A stretch of 64,000 bases of DNA from Bacteroides xylanisolvens XB1A (GCF_000210075.1 NC_021017.1:3761322-3825321); one strand, 5' to 3'; counted from the stretch's first letter, positions 51,070 through 61,038 are shown. Translations and numbers: made by a program. Notes: generated from the sequence alone by a model not told the origin.

Positions 51070-53355
51070 ATGAACAAAAAGAAACTACTATCTTTCGCAA
51101 TAGCCCTGCTATTGGGAGTTTCCTCTACCTTTGCACAAAAGCAACCGGTAGACTATGTGAATCCTTTAATGGGGACTGATTCGAAAATATCACTATCCAA
51201 TGGAAATACATATCCCGCCATTGCGTTGCCTTGGGGAATGAACTTCTGGATGCCACAAACCGGAAAGATGGGTGACGGTTGGGCTTACACTTATGCATCC
51301 GACAAAATCAGAGGTTTCAAGCAAACGCATCAGCCCAGTCCGTGGATCAATGACTACGGTCAGTTCTCAATCATGCCGATGACTAAACAGTTGAAGATCG
51401 ATCAGGACAGTCGTGCTTCCTGGTTCTCTCATAAGGCAGAGAAAGCCACTCCTTATTATTACAGTGTTTATTTGTCAGAGTATGACATGACAACTGAAAT
51501 AGCTCCGACAGAACGTTGCGCATATTTCCGTTTCACTTTCCCTGAAACCTCCGATGCCTATGTGGTGGTAGATGCTTTCGACCGCGGTTCGTATGTGAAG
51601 GTGATTCCCGAAGAAAATAAAATAGTTGGTTATACGACACGCAATAGTGGCGGTGTTCCTCAAAACTTTAAAAATTACTTTGTGATAGAGTTCGACAAGC
51701 CTTTTACTTTCAATAAAGTATGGGCAGACTATCATTTGGTTGAAACACATCTCGAACTACAATCCAATCACGTGGGTGCTGCTATCGGATTTTCAACGAA
51801 GAAAGGAGAACTGGTACATGCAAAGGTGGCATCCTCATTCATCAGTCCTGAACAGGCTGAACTGAACTTGAAAGAAATTGGTAATAAGACCTTTGAACAG
51901 ACAAAAGAGGCCGGTCGTAAGGCATGGAACAATGTCTTGGGGCGTATCAAGGTTGAAGACAGCGATGAGAACCGTATGCGTACGTTCTACTCTTGTTTGT
52001 ATCGTTCGGTGTTGTTTCCCCGTATGTTTTACGAAGTAAACGGTAAGGGAGAAACTGTGCATTACAGCCCCTATAATGGTGAAATCCGTCCGGGATATAT
52101 GTTTACCGACACTGGATTCTGGGATACTTTCCGTTGCTTGTTTCCATTTGTTAATTTGATATATCCTTCAATGGGTGAGAAGATGCAGGAAGGCCTGTTG
52201 AATACCTATCTTGAAAGTGGATTCTTTCCTGAATGGGCAAGCCCGGGCCATCGTGGTTGTATGGTTGGGAACAATTCAGCTTCTGTAGTGGCGGATGCCT
52301 TCATGAAGAATGTAACCAAAGCGGATGCAGAAAAAATGTACGAAGGCCTACTGAAAGGGGCCAATAGCGTACATCCGAAAGTTTCTACTACCGGACGCCG
52401 TGGATATGAATATTATAACAAACTGGGCTATGTGCCATACGATGTGAAAATTAATGAGAATGCGGCACGCACATTGGAATATGCATACGATGACTGGTGC
52501 ATTTACCGTATGGGTGAAAAATTAGGCCGTCCGGCAGAAGAACTGGATGTTTATAAGAAAAGGAGTCAGAACTACCGTAATCTGTTCGATCCGGAAACTA
52601 AGTTGATGCGGGGAAAGAATTCCGACGGAACTTTCCAGACTCCTTTCAATCCTTTTAAATGGGGAGATGCCTTTACGGAAGGAAATAGTTGGCATTATAC
52701 ATGGTCGGTATTCCACGATGTACAAGGACTGGTTGACCTGATGGGCGGCAAGAAGATGTTTGTCAGTATGCTTGATTCTGTATTCAATCTTCCTCCTGTA
52801 TTTGATGATAGCTATTATGGAGGAGTGATTCACGAGATTCGTGAAATGGAAATTGCTAACATGGGTAACTATGCACATGGCAACCAACCTATCCAGCACA
52901 TGATCTACTTGTATAACTATGCCGGCGAACCGTGGAAAGCCCAATATTGGTTGCGTGAGACGATGAACCGCCTCTATCTTCCTACTCCGGACGGTTATTG
53001 TGGAGATGAAGATAACGGTCAGACTTCGGCTTGGTATGTATTTACTGCATTGGGATTTTATCCGGTATGTCCGGGCAGCAATGAATATGTGATGGGAGCT
53101 CCTTACTTTAAGAAAGCAACGATTACACTGGAGAACGGCAAGAAATTGGAAATCTCCGCCCCGAAGAATAACGATGATAATCGTTATATTCGTTCATTGA
53201 ATTATAATGGCAAGAATTATACAAAGAATTATCTGAACCATTTCGATCTGTTGAAAGGCGGTCGTCTGGTGTTTGATATGGATAACAAACCGAATAAGGG
53301 AAGAGGTATCAACGAATCAGACTTCCCGTATTCATTCTCTCGTGACGCAAAGTAA
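51070..53355 (+). CDS. GH92 exo-alpha-mannosidase, predicted alpha-1,2 type
   Basis: A 761-residue Ca2+-dependent inverting alpha-mannosidase with a Sec signal peptide (1-22, ending TFA-QK). Catalytic elements by position: Glu537 in TEGNSWHYTW as acid, Asp646 and Asp648 in GDEDNGQTSAW as base. The spacing of 109/111 residues equals that of Glu533, Asp642 and Asp644 of the characterised BT3990 as I recall them. With the same offset of four, Trp92, His588 and Glu589 fall where BT3990 has Trp88, His584 and Glu585, the residues associated with alpha-1,2 specificity. It differs from the two other GH92s here at HGNQP and GDEDNGQ. First gene of the enzyme operon. Confidence 0.93.
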   Translation: MNKKKLLSFAIALLLGVSSTFAQKQPVDYVNPLMGTDSKISLSNGNTYPAIALPWGMNFWMPQTGKMGDGWAYTYASDKIRGFKQTHQPSPWINDYGQFSIMPMTKQLKIDQDSRASWFSHKAEKATPYYYSVYLSEYDMTTEIAPTERCAYFRFTFPETSDAYVVVDAFDRGSYVKVIPEENKIVGYTTRNSGGVPQNFKNYFVIEFDKPFTFNKVWADYHLVETHLELQSNHVGAAIGFSTKKGELVHAKVASSFISPEQAELNLKEIGNKTFEQTKEAGRKAWNNVLGRIKVEDSDENRMRTFYSCLYRSVLFPRMFYEVNGKGETVHYSPYNGEIRPGYMFTDTGFWDTFRCLFPFVNLIYPSMGEKMQEGLLNTYLESGFFPEWASPGHRGCMVGNNSASVVADAFMKNVTKADAEKMYEGLLKGANSVHPKVSTTGRRGYEYYNKLGYVPYDVKINENAARTLEYAYDDWCIYRMGEKLGRPAEELDVYKKRSQNYRNLFDPETKLMRGKNSDGTFQTPFNPFKWGDAFTEGNSWHYTWSVFHDVQGLVDLMGGKKMFVSMLDSVFNLPPVFDDSYYGGVIHEIREMEIANMGNYAHGNQPIQHMIYLYNYAGEPWKAQYWLRETMNRLYLPTPDGYCGDEDNGQTSAWYVFTALGFYPVCPGSNEYVMGAPYFKKATITLENGKKLEISAPKNNDDNRYIRSLNYNGKNYTKNYLNHFDLLKGGRLVFDMDNKPNKGRGINESDFPYSFSRDAK

Positions 53356-53361
53356 GCTGAT

Positions 53362-55704
53362 ATGAATAATTTGAGAAAGAAAGTATTGATGATGACTATG
53401 GCGGCAGTAACTTTGTCCGCCATAGCTCAACAGCCGGTAGACTATGTGAATCCGATTATCGGGACCAATGGGATGGGGCACACTTTTCCCGGTGCTTGCA
53501 CTCCTTTCGGATGGGTACAGTTGAGTCCGGACACAGACACAATTCCGCATAATATAAATGGAGCTTATCAGAAAAATGCCTACGAGTATTGTGCTGGTTA
53601 CCAATATAGGGACAAGACCATTGTTGGCTTCAGTCACACTCATCTTAGTGGTACGGGACATTCTGACTTGGGAGACATCTTGTTGATGCCTGCTGTTGGC
53701 GATGTGAAGTTAAATCCCGGTCGGGCGGATTATCCGGAAGAGGGATACCGTTCACGTTTTGACCATGCTACAGAAAAAGCTGTTCCCGGATATTATGAAG
53801 TGATACTGGACGATTATGGCATTAAGGCCCAACTGACAGCAACACAACGGACGGGTATACATAAATATACCTTCCCGAAAGGAAAAGATGGTCATTTGAT
53901 TTTGGATCTGGTGCATGGTATTTATAATTATGACGGCAAAGTTCTATGGGCCAATTTGAGAGTCGAAAACGATACTCTGTTGACCGGATATCGTATCACC
54001 AATGGATGGGCGCGTACGAATTATACCTATTTTGCTATCTCTTTGTCACAGCCGATTAAAGACTACGGATATAAGGATAAGGAAAAAGTATTGTACAATG
54101 GCTTTTGGCGTCGTTTTAAGTTGGAAAAGAACTTCCCCGAAATCACAGGTCGAAAAATCGTGGCTTACTTTAACTTCGATACCGCTAACAATTCGGAACT
54201 GGTTGTAAAAGTGGCATTGTCGGCAGTCAGTACGGAAGGGGCCATTAAGAATCTGCATGCCGAGGCTTCCGGAAAGAGTTTCGAACAGTTGGCGGAGGCT
54301 GCTCGTACAGATTGGAATAGTGAACTGGAGCATTTCGAGATCGAAGGTACGCCCGATCAGAAAGCAATGTTCTATACTTCTCTTTACCACACCATGATTA
54401 ATCCGTCTGTGTATATGGATGTAGACGGTTCCTATCGTGGGCTGGATCATAACATACACCGGGCGGAAGGATTCACCAACTATACTATATTTTCCCTTTG
54501 GGATACCTATCGTGCGGAACATCCTTTCCTGAATCTGGTGAAACCGGGACGCAATGCGGATATGGTGGAATCCATGATTAAACATGAGCAACAAAGCGTG
54601 CACGGAATGTTGCCGATATGGAGTCTGATGGGAAATGAAAACTGGTGTATGAGCGGTTATCATGCTGTGTCTGTACTGGCGGATGCAATAACCAAAGGCG
54701 TCTTTTCGAATGTGGATGAGGCATTGGCGGCAATGGTCAGTACATCCACCGTTCCGTATTATGAAGGTATAGCTGATTATATGAAGCTGGGATATATTCC
54801 GCTTGACAAAAGTGGTACAGCAGCCTCTTCTACTTTGGAGTATGCATACGACGATTGGACTATCTATCAGACAGCTTTGAAGGCAGGTAACAAGGAAATA
54901 GCGGAGACTTACCGAAAGCGTGCCCTCAATTATCGTACTATCTATGATACAAGTATTGGTTTTGCACGTCCCCGTTATAGTGACGGTTCTTTCAAGAAAG
55001 AGTTTGATGTATTGCAAACCTATGGTGAAGGTTTTATCGAAGGCAATTCATGGAATTTCTCTTTTCATGTGCCACACGATGTATTTGGCATGATCGACTT
55101 GATGGGAGGAGAAGGGACGTTCGTGCAGAAACTGGATGAACTGTTCTCCATGCATCTGCCGGAGAAGTACTATGAGCATAATGAGGATATTACGGAAGAA
55201 TGTTTGGTCGGCGGATATGTGCATGGTAATGAACCGAGCCACCATGTTCCTTATCTATATGCGTGGACTTCCCAGCCGTGGAAATCACAGTACTGGCTGC
55301 GTGAGATTCTGAATAAGATGTATAAGAATGATATTAACGGATTGGGTGGAAATGATGATTGCGGACAGATGTCAGCATGGTACCTTTTCTCCGTGATGGG
55401 TTTCTATCCGGTTTGTCCTGGTACAGACCAGTATGTATTGGGAGCGCCCTACCTACCTTATCTGAAGATGACGCTTCCTAATGGAAAGACATTGGAGATC
55501 AAAGCGCCGGGTGTCAGCGATAAGAAACGTTACGTGCAGTCGCTGAAATTGAACGGTAAGGTATACGACAAGATGTACATTACACATGAAGACATTTTGA
55601 AAGGAGGCGTGCTTGAATTCAAGATGGGGGCGTCACCTAACAAACGTCGCGGATTATCACCGGAGGATAAACCTTATTCATTAACTAACGGAATCAACGA
55701 ATAA
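53362..55704 (+). CDS. GH92 family alpha-mannosidase (second)
   Basis: A 780-residue enzyme with signal peptide (1-~23). GH92 blocks: VDYVNPIIGTNGMGHTFPGACTPFGWVQLSPDT, FSHTHLSGTGHSDLGDILLMP, SLWDTYRAEHPFLNLV, the presumed acid Glu560 in FIEGNSWNFSFHVPHD, HGNEPSHHVPYLYAW and GGNDDCGQMSAWYLFS (Asp665/Asp666). The position equivalent to the first base Asp of the upstream enzyme is Asn664, as in many GH92s, and there is no His-Glu pair at the alpha-1,2 position, so specificity should differ from the first copy (alpha-1,3 or other linkages). It begins 6 nt after the first GH92 stop. Confidence 0.93.
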   Translation: MNNLRKKVLMMTMAAVTLSAIAQQPVDYVNPIIGTNGMGHTFPGACTPFGWVQLSPDTDTIPHNINGAYQKNAYEYCAGYQYRDKTIVGFSHTHLSGTGHSDLGDILLMPAVGDVKLNPGRADYPEEGYRSRFDHATEKAVPGYYEVILDDYGIKAQLTATQRTGIHKYTFPKGKDGHLILDLVHGIYNYDGKVLWANLRVENDTLLTGYRITNGWARTNYTYFAISLSQPIKDYGYKDKEKVLYNGFWRRFKLEKNFPEITGRKIVAYFNFDTANNSELVVKVALSAVSTEGAIKNLHAEASGKSFEQLAEAARTDWNSELEHFEIEGTPDQKAMFYTSLYHTMINPSVYMDVDGSYRGLDHNIHRAEGFTNYTIFSLWDTYRAEHPFLNLVKPGRNADMVESMIKHEQQSVHGMLPIWSLMGNENWCMSGYHAVSVLADAITKGVFSNVDEALAAMVSTSTVPYYEGIADYMKLGYIPLDKSGTAASSTLEYAYDDWTIYQTALKAGNKEIAETYRKRALNYRTIYDTSIGFARPRYSDGSFKKEFDVLQTYGEGFIEGNSWNFSFHVPHDVFGMIDLMGGEGTFVQKLDELFSMHLPEKYYEHNEDITEECLVGGYVHGNEPSHHVPYLYAWTSQPWKSQYWLREILNKMYKNDINGLGGNDDCGQMSAWYLFSVMGFYPVCPGTDQYVLGAPYLPYLKMTLPNGKTLEIKAPGVSDKKRYVQSLKLNGKVYDKMYITHEDILKGGVLEFKMGASPNKRRGLSPEDKPYSLTNGINE

Positions 55705-55717
55705 TCAATAAAGGAGT

Positions 55718-56512
55718 ATGAAAAAGATACATTTAATCTATGCAGCCTGCCTGCTGGTAGGTATGGGGGCTTGTGCTGCAAGTGTGCAAAAACAGGTGAA
55801 GGATAGTTCTGATGTATGGAAAGAGTACAATACAGGTGCTGTATTGTTTGAGGATAAAGCACCGGAAACGCTGGGATCGGACATTTACCACCGGATCATT
55901 CCCGATGCTGAATCGTACATCAAGGAACAGGCACGTACTGTATTAGCTACTCTTTACAATTCTCCGGAAGATAGTATTCCCGCAGTGCACAAGATACATT
56001 ATACTTTGGAAGATATCAACGGTATTTCTGCTAAAGGCGGTGGCAATGGTGATGTGACGATTTTCTACAGTACACGTCATATTGAAAAATCTTTTGCAGC
56101 GAATGATACGGCAAAGTTGTTTTTCGAAACGCGCGGGGTATTGTTGCATGAACTGACACATGCTTATCAGCTGGAACCGCAAGGAATCGGTTCTTATGGA
56201 ACCAATCGTGTGTTCTGGGCATTTATCGAGGGAATGGCAGATGCTGTGCGGGTTGCCAATGGAGGATTTGACGGACCGAATGCCCGTCCGAAAGGTGGAA
56301 ATTATATGGACGGATACCGTACGGCGGGTTATTTCTTCGTGTGGTTACGTGACAACAAAGATCCTGAATTCCTGCGTAAGTTTAACCGGAGTACATTGGA
56401 GGTTATCCCTTGGTCGTTTGATGGAGCTATCAAGCATGTTTTAGGAGACGAATATAATATTGATGAACTGTGGCATGAATATCAAGTTGCGGTAGGTGAT
56501 ATACAAGCATAA
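55718..56512 (+). CDS. Basic secretory family protein (zincin-like, HExxH)
   Basis: A 264-residue exported protein, possibly lipid-anchored (LLVGMGAC, Cys ~19). The BSP domain (PF04450) contains the metalloprotease-type zinc motif LLHELTHAYQ (~residues 143-152), then WAFIEGMADAVRVANGG, an EGMAD block typical of this family, and GYRTAGYFFVWLRDN. BSPs were named from plant defence proteins, and their activity is poorly defined. Position inside the GH92 operon, 13 nt after one mannosidase and just ahead of another, suggests it acts on the protein part of mannosylated glycoproteins; this is inference. Confidence 0.87.
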   Translation: MKKIHLIYAACLLVGMGACAASVQKQVKDSSDVWKEYNTGAVLFEDKAPETLGSDIYHRIIPDAESYIKEQARTVLATLYNSPEDSIPAVHKIHYTLEDINGISAKGGGNGDVTIFYSTRHIEKSFAANDTAKLFFETRGVLLHELTHAYQLEPQGIGSYGTNRVFWAFIEGMADAVRVANGGFDGPNARPKGGNYMDGYRTAGYFFVWLRDNKDPEFLRKFNRSTLEVIPWSFDGAIKHVLGDEYNIDELWHEYQVAVGDIQA

Positions 56513-56522
56513 TAATGTAAAT

Positions 56523-58880
56523 ATGGTGAGTGTAATGGGTAAAAGAGGATTGTTTTTAGTATGGCTGTGCCTGGTGAATATTTTGCCGGGCATGGCTCAA
56601 ACCGAGAAACTGATTGATTATGTGAATCCATTTGTGGGAACAGATGGTTATGGTAATGTGTATCCGGGTGCGCAGATTCCTTTCGGGGGAATTCAGATGA
56701 GTCCGGACACGGATAGTAAATACTATGATGCGGCTTCCGGTTATAAATATAATCATTCCACTTTGTTGGGGTTCAGTCTGACTCATTTAAGCGGGACTGG
56801 TATACCTGATTTGGGAGACTTCTTGTTTATTTCCGGAACAGGAGAGATGAAACTGGATCCGGGGACACGTGAGGAGCCGGAAAAGGGATACCGTTCACGT
56901 TATTCTCATGAAAAGGAATGGGCATCACCTAATTATTATGCGGTGGAACTGTCAGATTATGGAGTAAAGGCTGAAATGACGTCAGGGGTACGTAGTGGTA
57001 TGTTCCGCTTCACCTATCCTCAATCGGATAAAGCTTTTATTATGATCGATATGAACCATACTTTATGGCAATCTTGTGAATGGGCGAATCTGCGCATGGA
57101 AAATGATTCTACCATCACCGGATATAAACTGGTGAAAGGCTGGGGACCGGAACGGCATATCTATTTCACGGCTACTTTCTCTAAAAAGTTGACCGGCTTG
57201 CGCTTTATGCAGAATAAGAAGCCGGTGATTTACAATACCTCCCGGTTTCGTAGCAGCTATGAAGCTTGGGGAAAGAATCTGATGGCTTGCATCTCTTTTG
57301 ATACAAAAGCCGGAGAGGAGGTGATTGTAAAAACTGCTATTTCATCGGTCAGCACAAACGGGGCAAAAAACAATATGGCGGAACTTGCCGGACTCACTTT
57401 CGATGACCTGAAAGCTAAAGGAGAAGCACTATGGGAAAAAGAACTTGGAAAATATACCCTTACTGCCGACCGTAAAACGAAAAGAACATTCTATACGTCG
57501 GCTTATCATGCGGCTTTGCATCCGTTCATCTTTCAGGATGCAGACGGGCAGTTTCGAGGATTAGATAAAAATATAGAGAAAGCCGAAGGATTTACTAACT
57601 ATACGGTATTCTCTCTTTGGGATACCTACCGGGCTTTGCATCCCTGGTTCAATCTGGTTCAACAGGAAGTGAATGCCGATATTGCCAATTCCATGCTGGC
57701 TCATTATGATAAAAGTGTGGAGAAAATGCTTCCTATCTGGTCGTTTTATGGAAATGAGACTTGGTGTATGATTGGTTATCATGCAGTTTCCGTATTGGCT
57801 GACATGATTGTGAAGGGAGTGAAAGGATTCGATTACGAACGTGCGTATGAGGCTATGAAGACCACGGCGATGAATCCGAATTATGACTGTTTGCCGGAAT
57901 ATCGTATGATGGGATATGTGCCTTTTGATAAAGAGGCGGAGTCAGTATCTAAAACATTGGAATATGCGTATGATGATTATTGCATGGCACAGGCTGCCAA
58001 GGCTTTGGGTAAAGAGGATGATTACCGTTATTTCTTGAATCGTGCACTCTCTTATCAGACTTTGATTGATCCGGAAACGAAGTATATGCGTGGCAAGGAC
58101 AGTCAGGGAAACTGGCGTACACCGTTTACTCCGGTAGCTTATCAGGGACCCGGATCTGTAAATGGATGGGGGGATATTACGGAAGGATTTACTGTACAAT
58201 ATACCTGGTATGTACCACAAGATGTACAAGGATATATGAACGAAGCTGGCGAAGATTGGTTCCGCAACCGGTTGGATGAACTGTTCACGGTAGAGTTGCC
58301 GGATGACATTCCGGGAGCACATGATATTCAAGGCCGTATCGGAGCCTATTGGCATGGAAATGAACCTTGCCATCATGTAGCATATCTTTATAATTACTTG
58401 AAAGAACCTTGGAAATGTCAGAAGTGGGTCCGTACGATTGTTGACCGTTTCTATGGCGATACTCCGGATGCATTAAGTGGCAATGACGATTGCGGACAGA
58501 TGTCAGCTTGGTATATGTTCAATTGCATTGGCTTTTACCCGGTGGCTCCTTCAAGCAATATGTATAACATTGGTTCTCCTTGCGTTGAGGCAATAACAGT
58601 TCGGATGAGCAACGGAAAAGTTATTGAAATGGTAGCAGATAATTGGTCGCCGAAGAATGTGTATGTAAAGGAATTGTATGTGAATGGCAAGAAGTATGAC
58701 AAATCTTATTTGAAATATGAGGATATACGTGATGGCGTGAAACTACGTTTTGTCATGAGCAGTAAACCGAACTATAAGCGTGCGGTATCGGATGAAGCGG
58801 TAGCTCCTTCTTTGTCGTTGCCTGGAAAGACAATGAAATATCAGGTAAATTTGATGAAAACGGGTATATCAAACCAGTGA
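56523..58880 (+). CDS. GH92 family alpha-mannosidase (third)
   Basis: A ~785-residue enzyme with signal peptide (GKRGLFLVWLCLVNILPGMAQ). GH92 blocks: IDYVNPFVGTDGYGNVYPGAQIPFGGIQMSPDT, FSLTHLSGTGIPDLGDFLF, SLWDTYRALHPWFNLV, ITEGFTVQYTWYVPQD (Glu of the presumed acid kept, EGN replaced by EGF), WHGNEPCHHVAYLYNY and SGNDDCGQMSAWYMF. No alpha-1,2-type His-Glu pair is visible. Starts at ATG 56523 or 56535. A GTG at 56496 would overlap the previous gene and lacks a sensible signal peptide. The WHGNEPCHH form and the EGF variant separate it from the other two, so the operon covers several linkages or aglycones. Confidence 0.92.
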   Translation: MVSVMGKRGLFLVWLCLVNILPGMAQTEKLIDYVNPFVGTDGYGNVYPGAQIPFGGIQMSPDTDSKYYDAASGYKYNHSTLLGFSLTHLSGTGIPDLGDFLFISGTGEMKLDPGTREEPEKGYRSRYSHEKEWASPNYYAVELSDYGVKAEMTSGVRSGMFRFTYPQSDKAFIMIDMNHTLWQSCEWANLRMENDSTITGYKLVKGWGPERHIYFTATFSKKLTGLRFMQNKKPVIYNTSRFRSSYEAWGKNLMACISFDTKAGEEVIVKTAISSVSTNGAKNNMAELAGLTFDDLKAKGEALWEKELGKYTLTADRKTKRTFYTSAYHAALHPFIFQDADGQFRGLDKNIEKAEGFTNYTVFSLWDTYRALHPWFNLVQQEVNADIANSMLAHYDKSVEKMLPIWSFYGNETWCMIGYHAVSVLADMIVKGVKGFDYERAYEAMKTTAMNPNYDCLPEYRMMGYVPFDKEAESVSKTLEYAYDDYCMAQAAKALGKEDDYRYFLNRALSYQTLIDPETKYMRGKDSQGNWRTPFTPVAYQGPGSVNGWGDITEGFTVQYTWYVPQDVQGYMNEAGEDWFRNRLDELFTVELPDDIPGAHDIQGRIGAYWHGNEPCHHVAYLYNYLKEPWKCQKWVRTIVDRFYGDTPDALSGNDDCGQMSAWYMFNCIGFYPVAPSSNMYNIGSPCVEAITVRMSNGKVIEMVADNWSPKNVYVKELYVNGKKYDKSYLKYEDIRDGVKLRFVMSSKPNYKRAVSDEAVAPSLSLPGKTMKYQVNLMKTGISNQ

Positions 58881-58983
58881 AAATAACTTTTGAAGGAGTA
58901 TTACCCAGTCCGTTTGATAGTACGAAGTGATGTTTTTATTACATTTGCCATTGTAAAACGATTATTAATTAAATATCTAAATC

Positions 58984-60930
58984 ATGAGAAGATATTTCCT
59001 GTTAGTTGTGTGTTTGTGCTTGGCATCACTACTTCGTGCACAGAATAAGTTAGAGTTAATTTCTCCCAATGGAGAGCTGAAAGTGTCCTTGAATCTCTCG
59101 GATAAAATCTATTATAGTATAGATTATAACGGAGATGTATTGTTGAAAGACAATTCCCTTCAGTTGACATTGAGGAATCAGGTGTTGGGACAAAATCCCA
59201 AACTGCGCCGTCAGAAACGTACGAGTGTCGACGAGCAATTAACTCCTATTGTTCCTTTGAAATATGCGAAAGTCAATAATCGTTATAATCAATTGCTACT
59301 GACCTTTAAAGATTATTCAGTAGAATTCCGTGCTTTTGACGATGGAGTTGCTTACCGGTTTATTACCTCACAAAAAGGTGATGTTGAAGTAATGAACGAA
59401 GAGTTTGCTATCAACTTCCCGTCGGATTATCTTCTTCACTTGCAACAACCGGGAGGCTTCCATACAGCTTATGAGGAACCTTACACACATGTTCAAAGTA
59501 ATGCGTGGAAGCCTGAAGAACGGATAGCTGTTTTGCCGGTATTGATTGACACACAAAAAGACTATAAAATATTAATTAGCGAGTCGGATCTGGCTGATTA
59601 TCCATGTATGTTTCTCAAAGGAACGGGGACGAACGGAGCAATCTCTGTTTTTCCTAAAGCTCCGCTTGCGTTTGCCGAAAACAGTGATCGTAGTGTGAAG
59701 ATTACTCAAGAAGCTGATTACATTGCTAAAACAAAAGGTACGAGAAATTATCCTTGGCGTTACTTTGTGATAAGTAAAAATGATAAGCAGTTGATTGAGA
59801 ATACAATGACTTATAAACTGGCTGAAAAGAATCAACTTCAGGATGTTTCATGGATTAAGCCGGGACAGGTGAGCTGGGAATGGTGGAATGACGCTTCTCC
59901 TTACGGACCGGATGTGAATTTTGTTTCCGGTTATAACTTGGATACTTATAAGTATTACATTGATTTTGCTTCTAAATTTGGTATTCCATATATCATTATG
60001 GATGAAGGCTGGGCTAAAAGTACACGTGATCCTTATACGCCTAATCCCAAAGTAGACTTGCACGAGTTGATCCGTTATGGCAAAGAAAAAAATGTAGGGA
60101 TTGTGCTTTGGTTGACGTGGTTGACGGTAGAAAACAATTTTGATCTCTTCAAGACTTTCAATGAATGGGGAGTAAAAGGACTTAAGATTGATTTTATGGA
60201 CAGAAGCGATCAGTGGATGGTCAACTATTACGAACGGGTAGCCCGGGAAGCAGCCAAACATCATTTGTTTGTCGATTTTCATGGCTCTTTCAAACCTGCC
60301 GGACTGGAATATAAATATCCGAATGTATTGTCTTACGAAGGAGTGCGTGGCATGGAACAAATGGGCGGTTGTTATCCGGATAATAGTCTGTATTTACCGT
60401 TTATGCGTAATGCTGTCGGTCCGATGGATTATACTCCCGGAGCGATGATTAGTATGCAGCCTAATGTGTATCGCTCGGAACGTCCCAATGCTGCAAGTAT
60501 CGGAACACGCGCTTATCAGTTGGCACTCTTTGTGGTTTTTGAAAGTGGTCTGCAGATGTTGGCGGATAATCCTACTCTTTATTATCGTAATGAAGATTGT
60601 ACCCGTTTCATTACACAAGTTCCCGTAACGTGGGACGAGACTGTGGCACTCGAAGCTAAAGCGGGTGAATATGTCATTGTAGCAAAACGGAAAGGCGATA
60701 AGTGGTTTATAGGAGGAATGACTAACAATGGTGAAAAGGAACGTGAGTTTACCATAAAGTTAGATTTCTTGAATAAAGATCGCTCTTATCAAATGACATC
60801 TTTTGAGGATGGTATCAACGCAGGACGTCAGGCGATGGATTATCGTTGCAAGTCAGCCCAAGTGAAAGCCGGGGAGCAGCTAACTATAAAGATGGTTAGA
60901 AATGGTGGCTTTGCAGCTGTCATTGAATGA
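58984..60930 (+). CDS. Glycoside hydrolase family 97 enzyme
   Basis: A 648-residue exported enzyme with signal peptide (1-19, ending LLRA-QN). The N-terminal beta domain (LISPNGELKVSLNLSDKIYYSIDYNGDVLL) is diagnostic of GH97. The catalytic barrel holds WEWWNDASPYGPDV, IIMDEGWAKS, VKGLKIDFMDRSDQWMV, VDFHGSFKPAG and SYEGVRGMEQ. The Asp in KIDFMDR sits where retaining GH97 members (alpha-galactosidase type) have their nucleophile, while inverting SusB-type enzymes lack it, so a retaining mechanism is predicted. It follows the third GH92 by 103 nt and may remove a non-mannose alpha-linked cap. The product could be alpha-galactose; this is not proven. Confidence 0.92.
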   Translation: MRRYFLLVVCLCLASLLRAQNKLELISPNGELKVSLNLSDKIYYSIDYNGDVLLKDNSLQLTLRNQVLGQNPKLRRQKRTSVDEQLTPIVPLKYAKVNNRYNQLLLTFKDYSVEFRAFDDGVAYRFITSQKGDVEVMNEEFAINFPSDYLLHLQQPGGFHTAYEEPYTHVQSNAWKPEERIAVLPVLIDTQKDYKILISESDLADYPCMFLKGTGTNGAISVFPKAPLAFAENSDRSVKITQEADYIAKTKGTRNYPWRYFVISKNDKQLIENTMTYKLAEKNQLQDVSWIKPGQVSWEWWNDASPYGPDVNFVSGYNLDTYKYYIDFASKFGIPYIIMDEGWAKSTRDPYTPNPKVDLHELIRYGKEKNVGIVLWLTWLTVENNFDLFKTFNEWGVKGLKIDFMDRSDQWMVNYYERVAREAAKHHLFVDFHGSFKPAGLEYKYPNVLSYEGVRGMEQMGGCYPDNSLYLPFMRNAVGPMDYTPGAMISMQPNVYRSERPNAASIGTRAYQLALFVVFESGLQMLADNPTLYYRNEDCTRFITQVPVTWDETVALEAKAGEYVIVAKRKGDKWFIGGMTNNGEKEREFTIKLDFLNKDRSYQMTSFEDGINAGRQAMDYRCKSAQVKAGEQLTIKMVRNGGFAAVIE

Positions 60931-60976
60931 TGGCACATATTCTAACTTTCCATACGTAAAAATGGAAATCATCTTT

Positions 60977-61038
60977 CAATCTATCACCATCCTTCTGAAA
61001 CGCATTGTTCATCGAGCTTTCAGGGTGGTGATAGATTG
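60977..61038 (+). terminator. Long hairpin downstream of the GH97 gene
   Basis: The 5' arm from CAATCTATCACC to CTGAAA (60977-61000) pairs with TTTCAG to GATAGATTG (61018-61038) with small bulges. It is the only candidate terminator for the operon. Confidence 0.5.

Noticed and set aside
51070..53355. GH92 acting directly on mannose-1-phosphate diesters
   Set aside because: Such enzymes, as I recall, have Gln in place of the catalytic acid Glu; all three GH92s here keep the Glu in the E-G-N/F motif.
54046..55017. A 323-codon minus-strand ORF inside the second GH92 gene
   Set aside because: It shadows a well-supported GH92 frame and has no promoter or recognisable domain.
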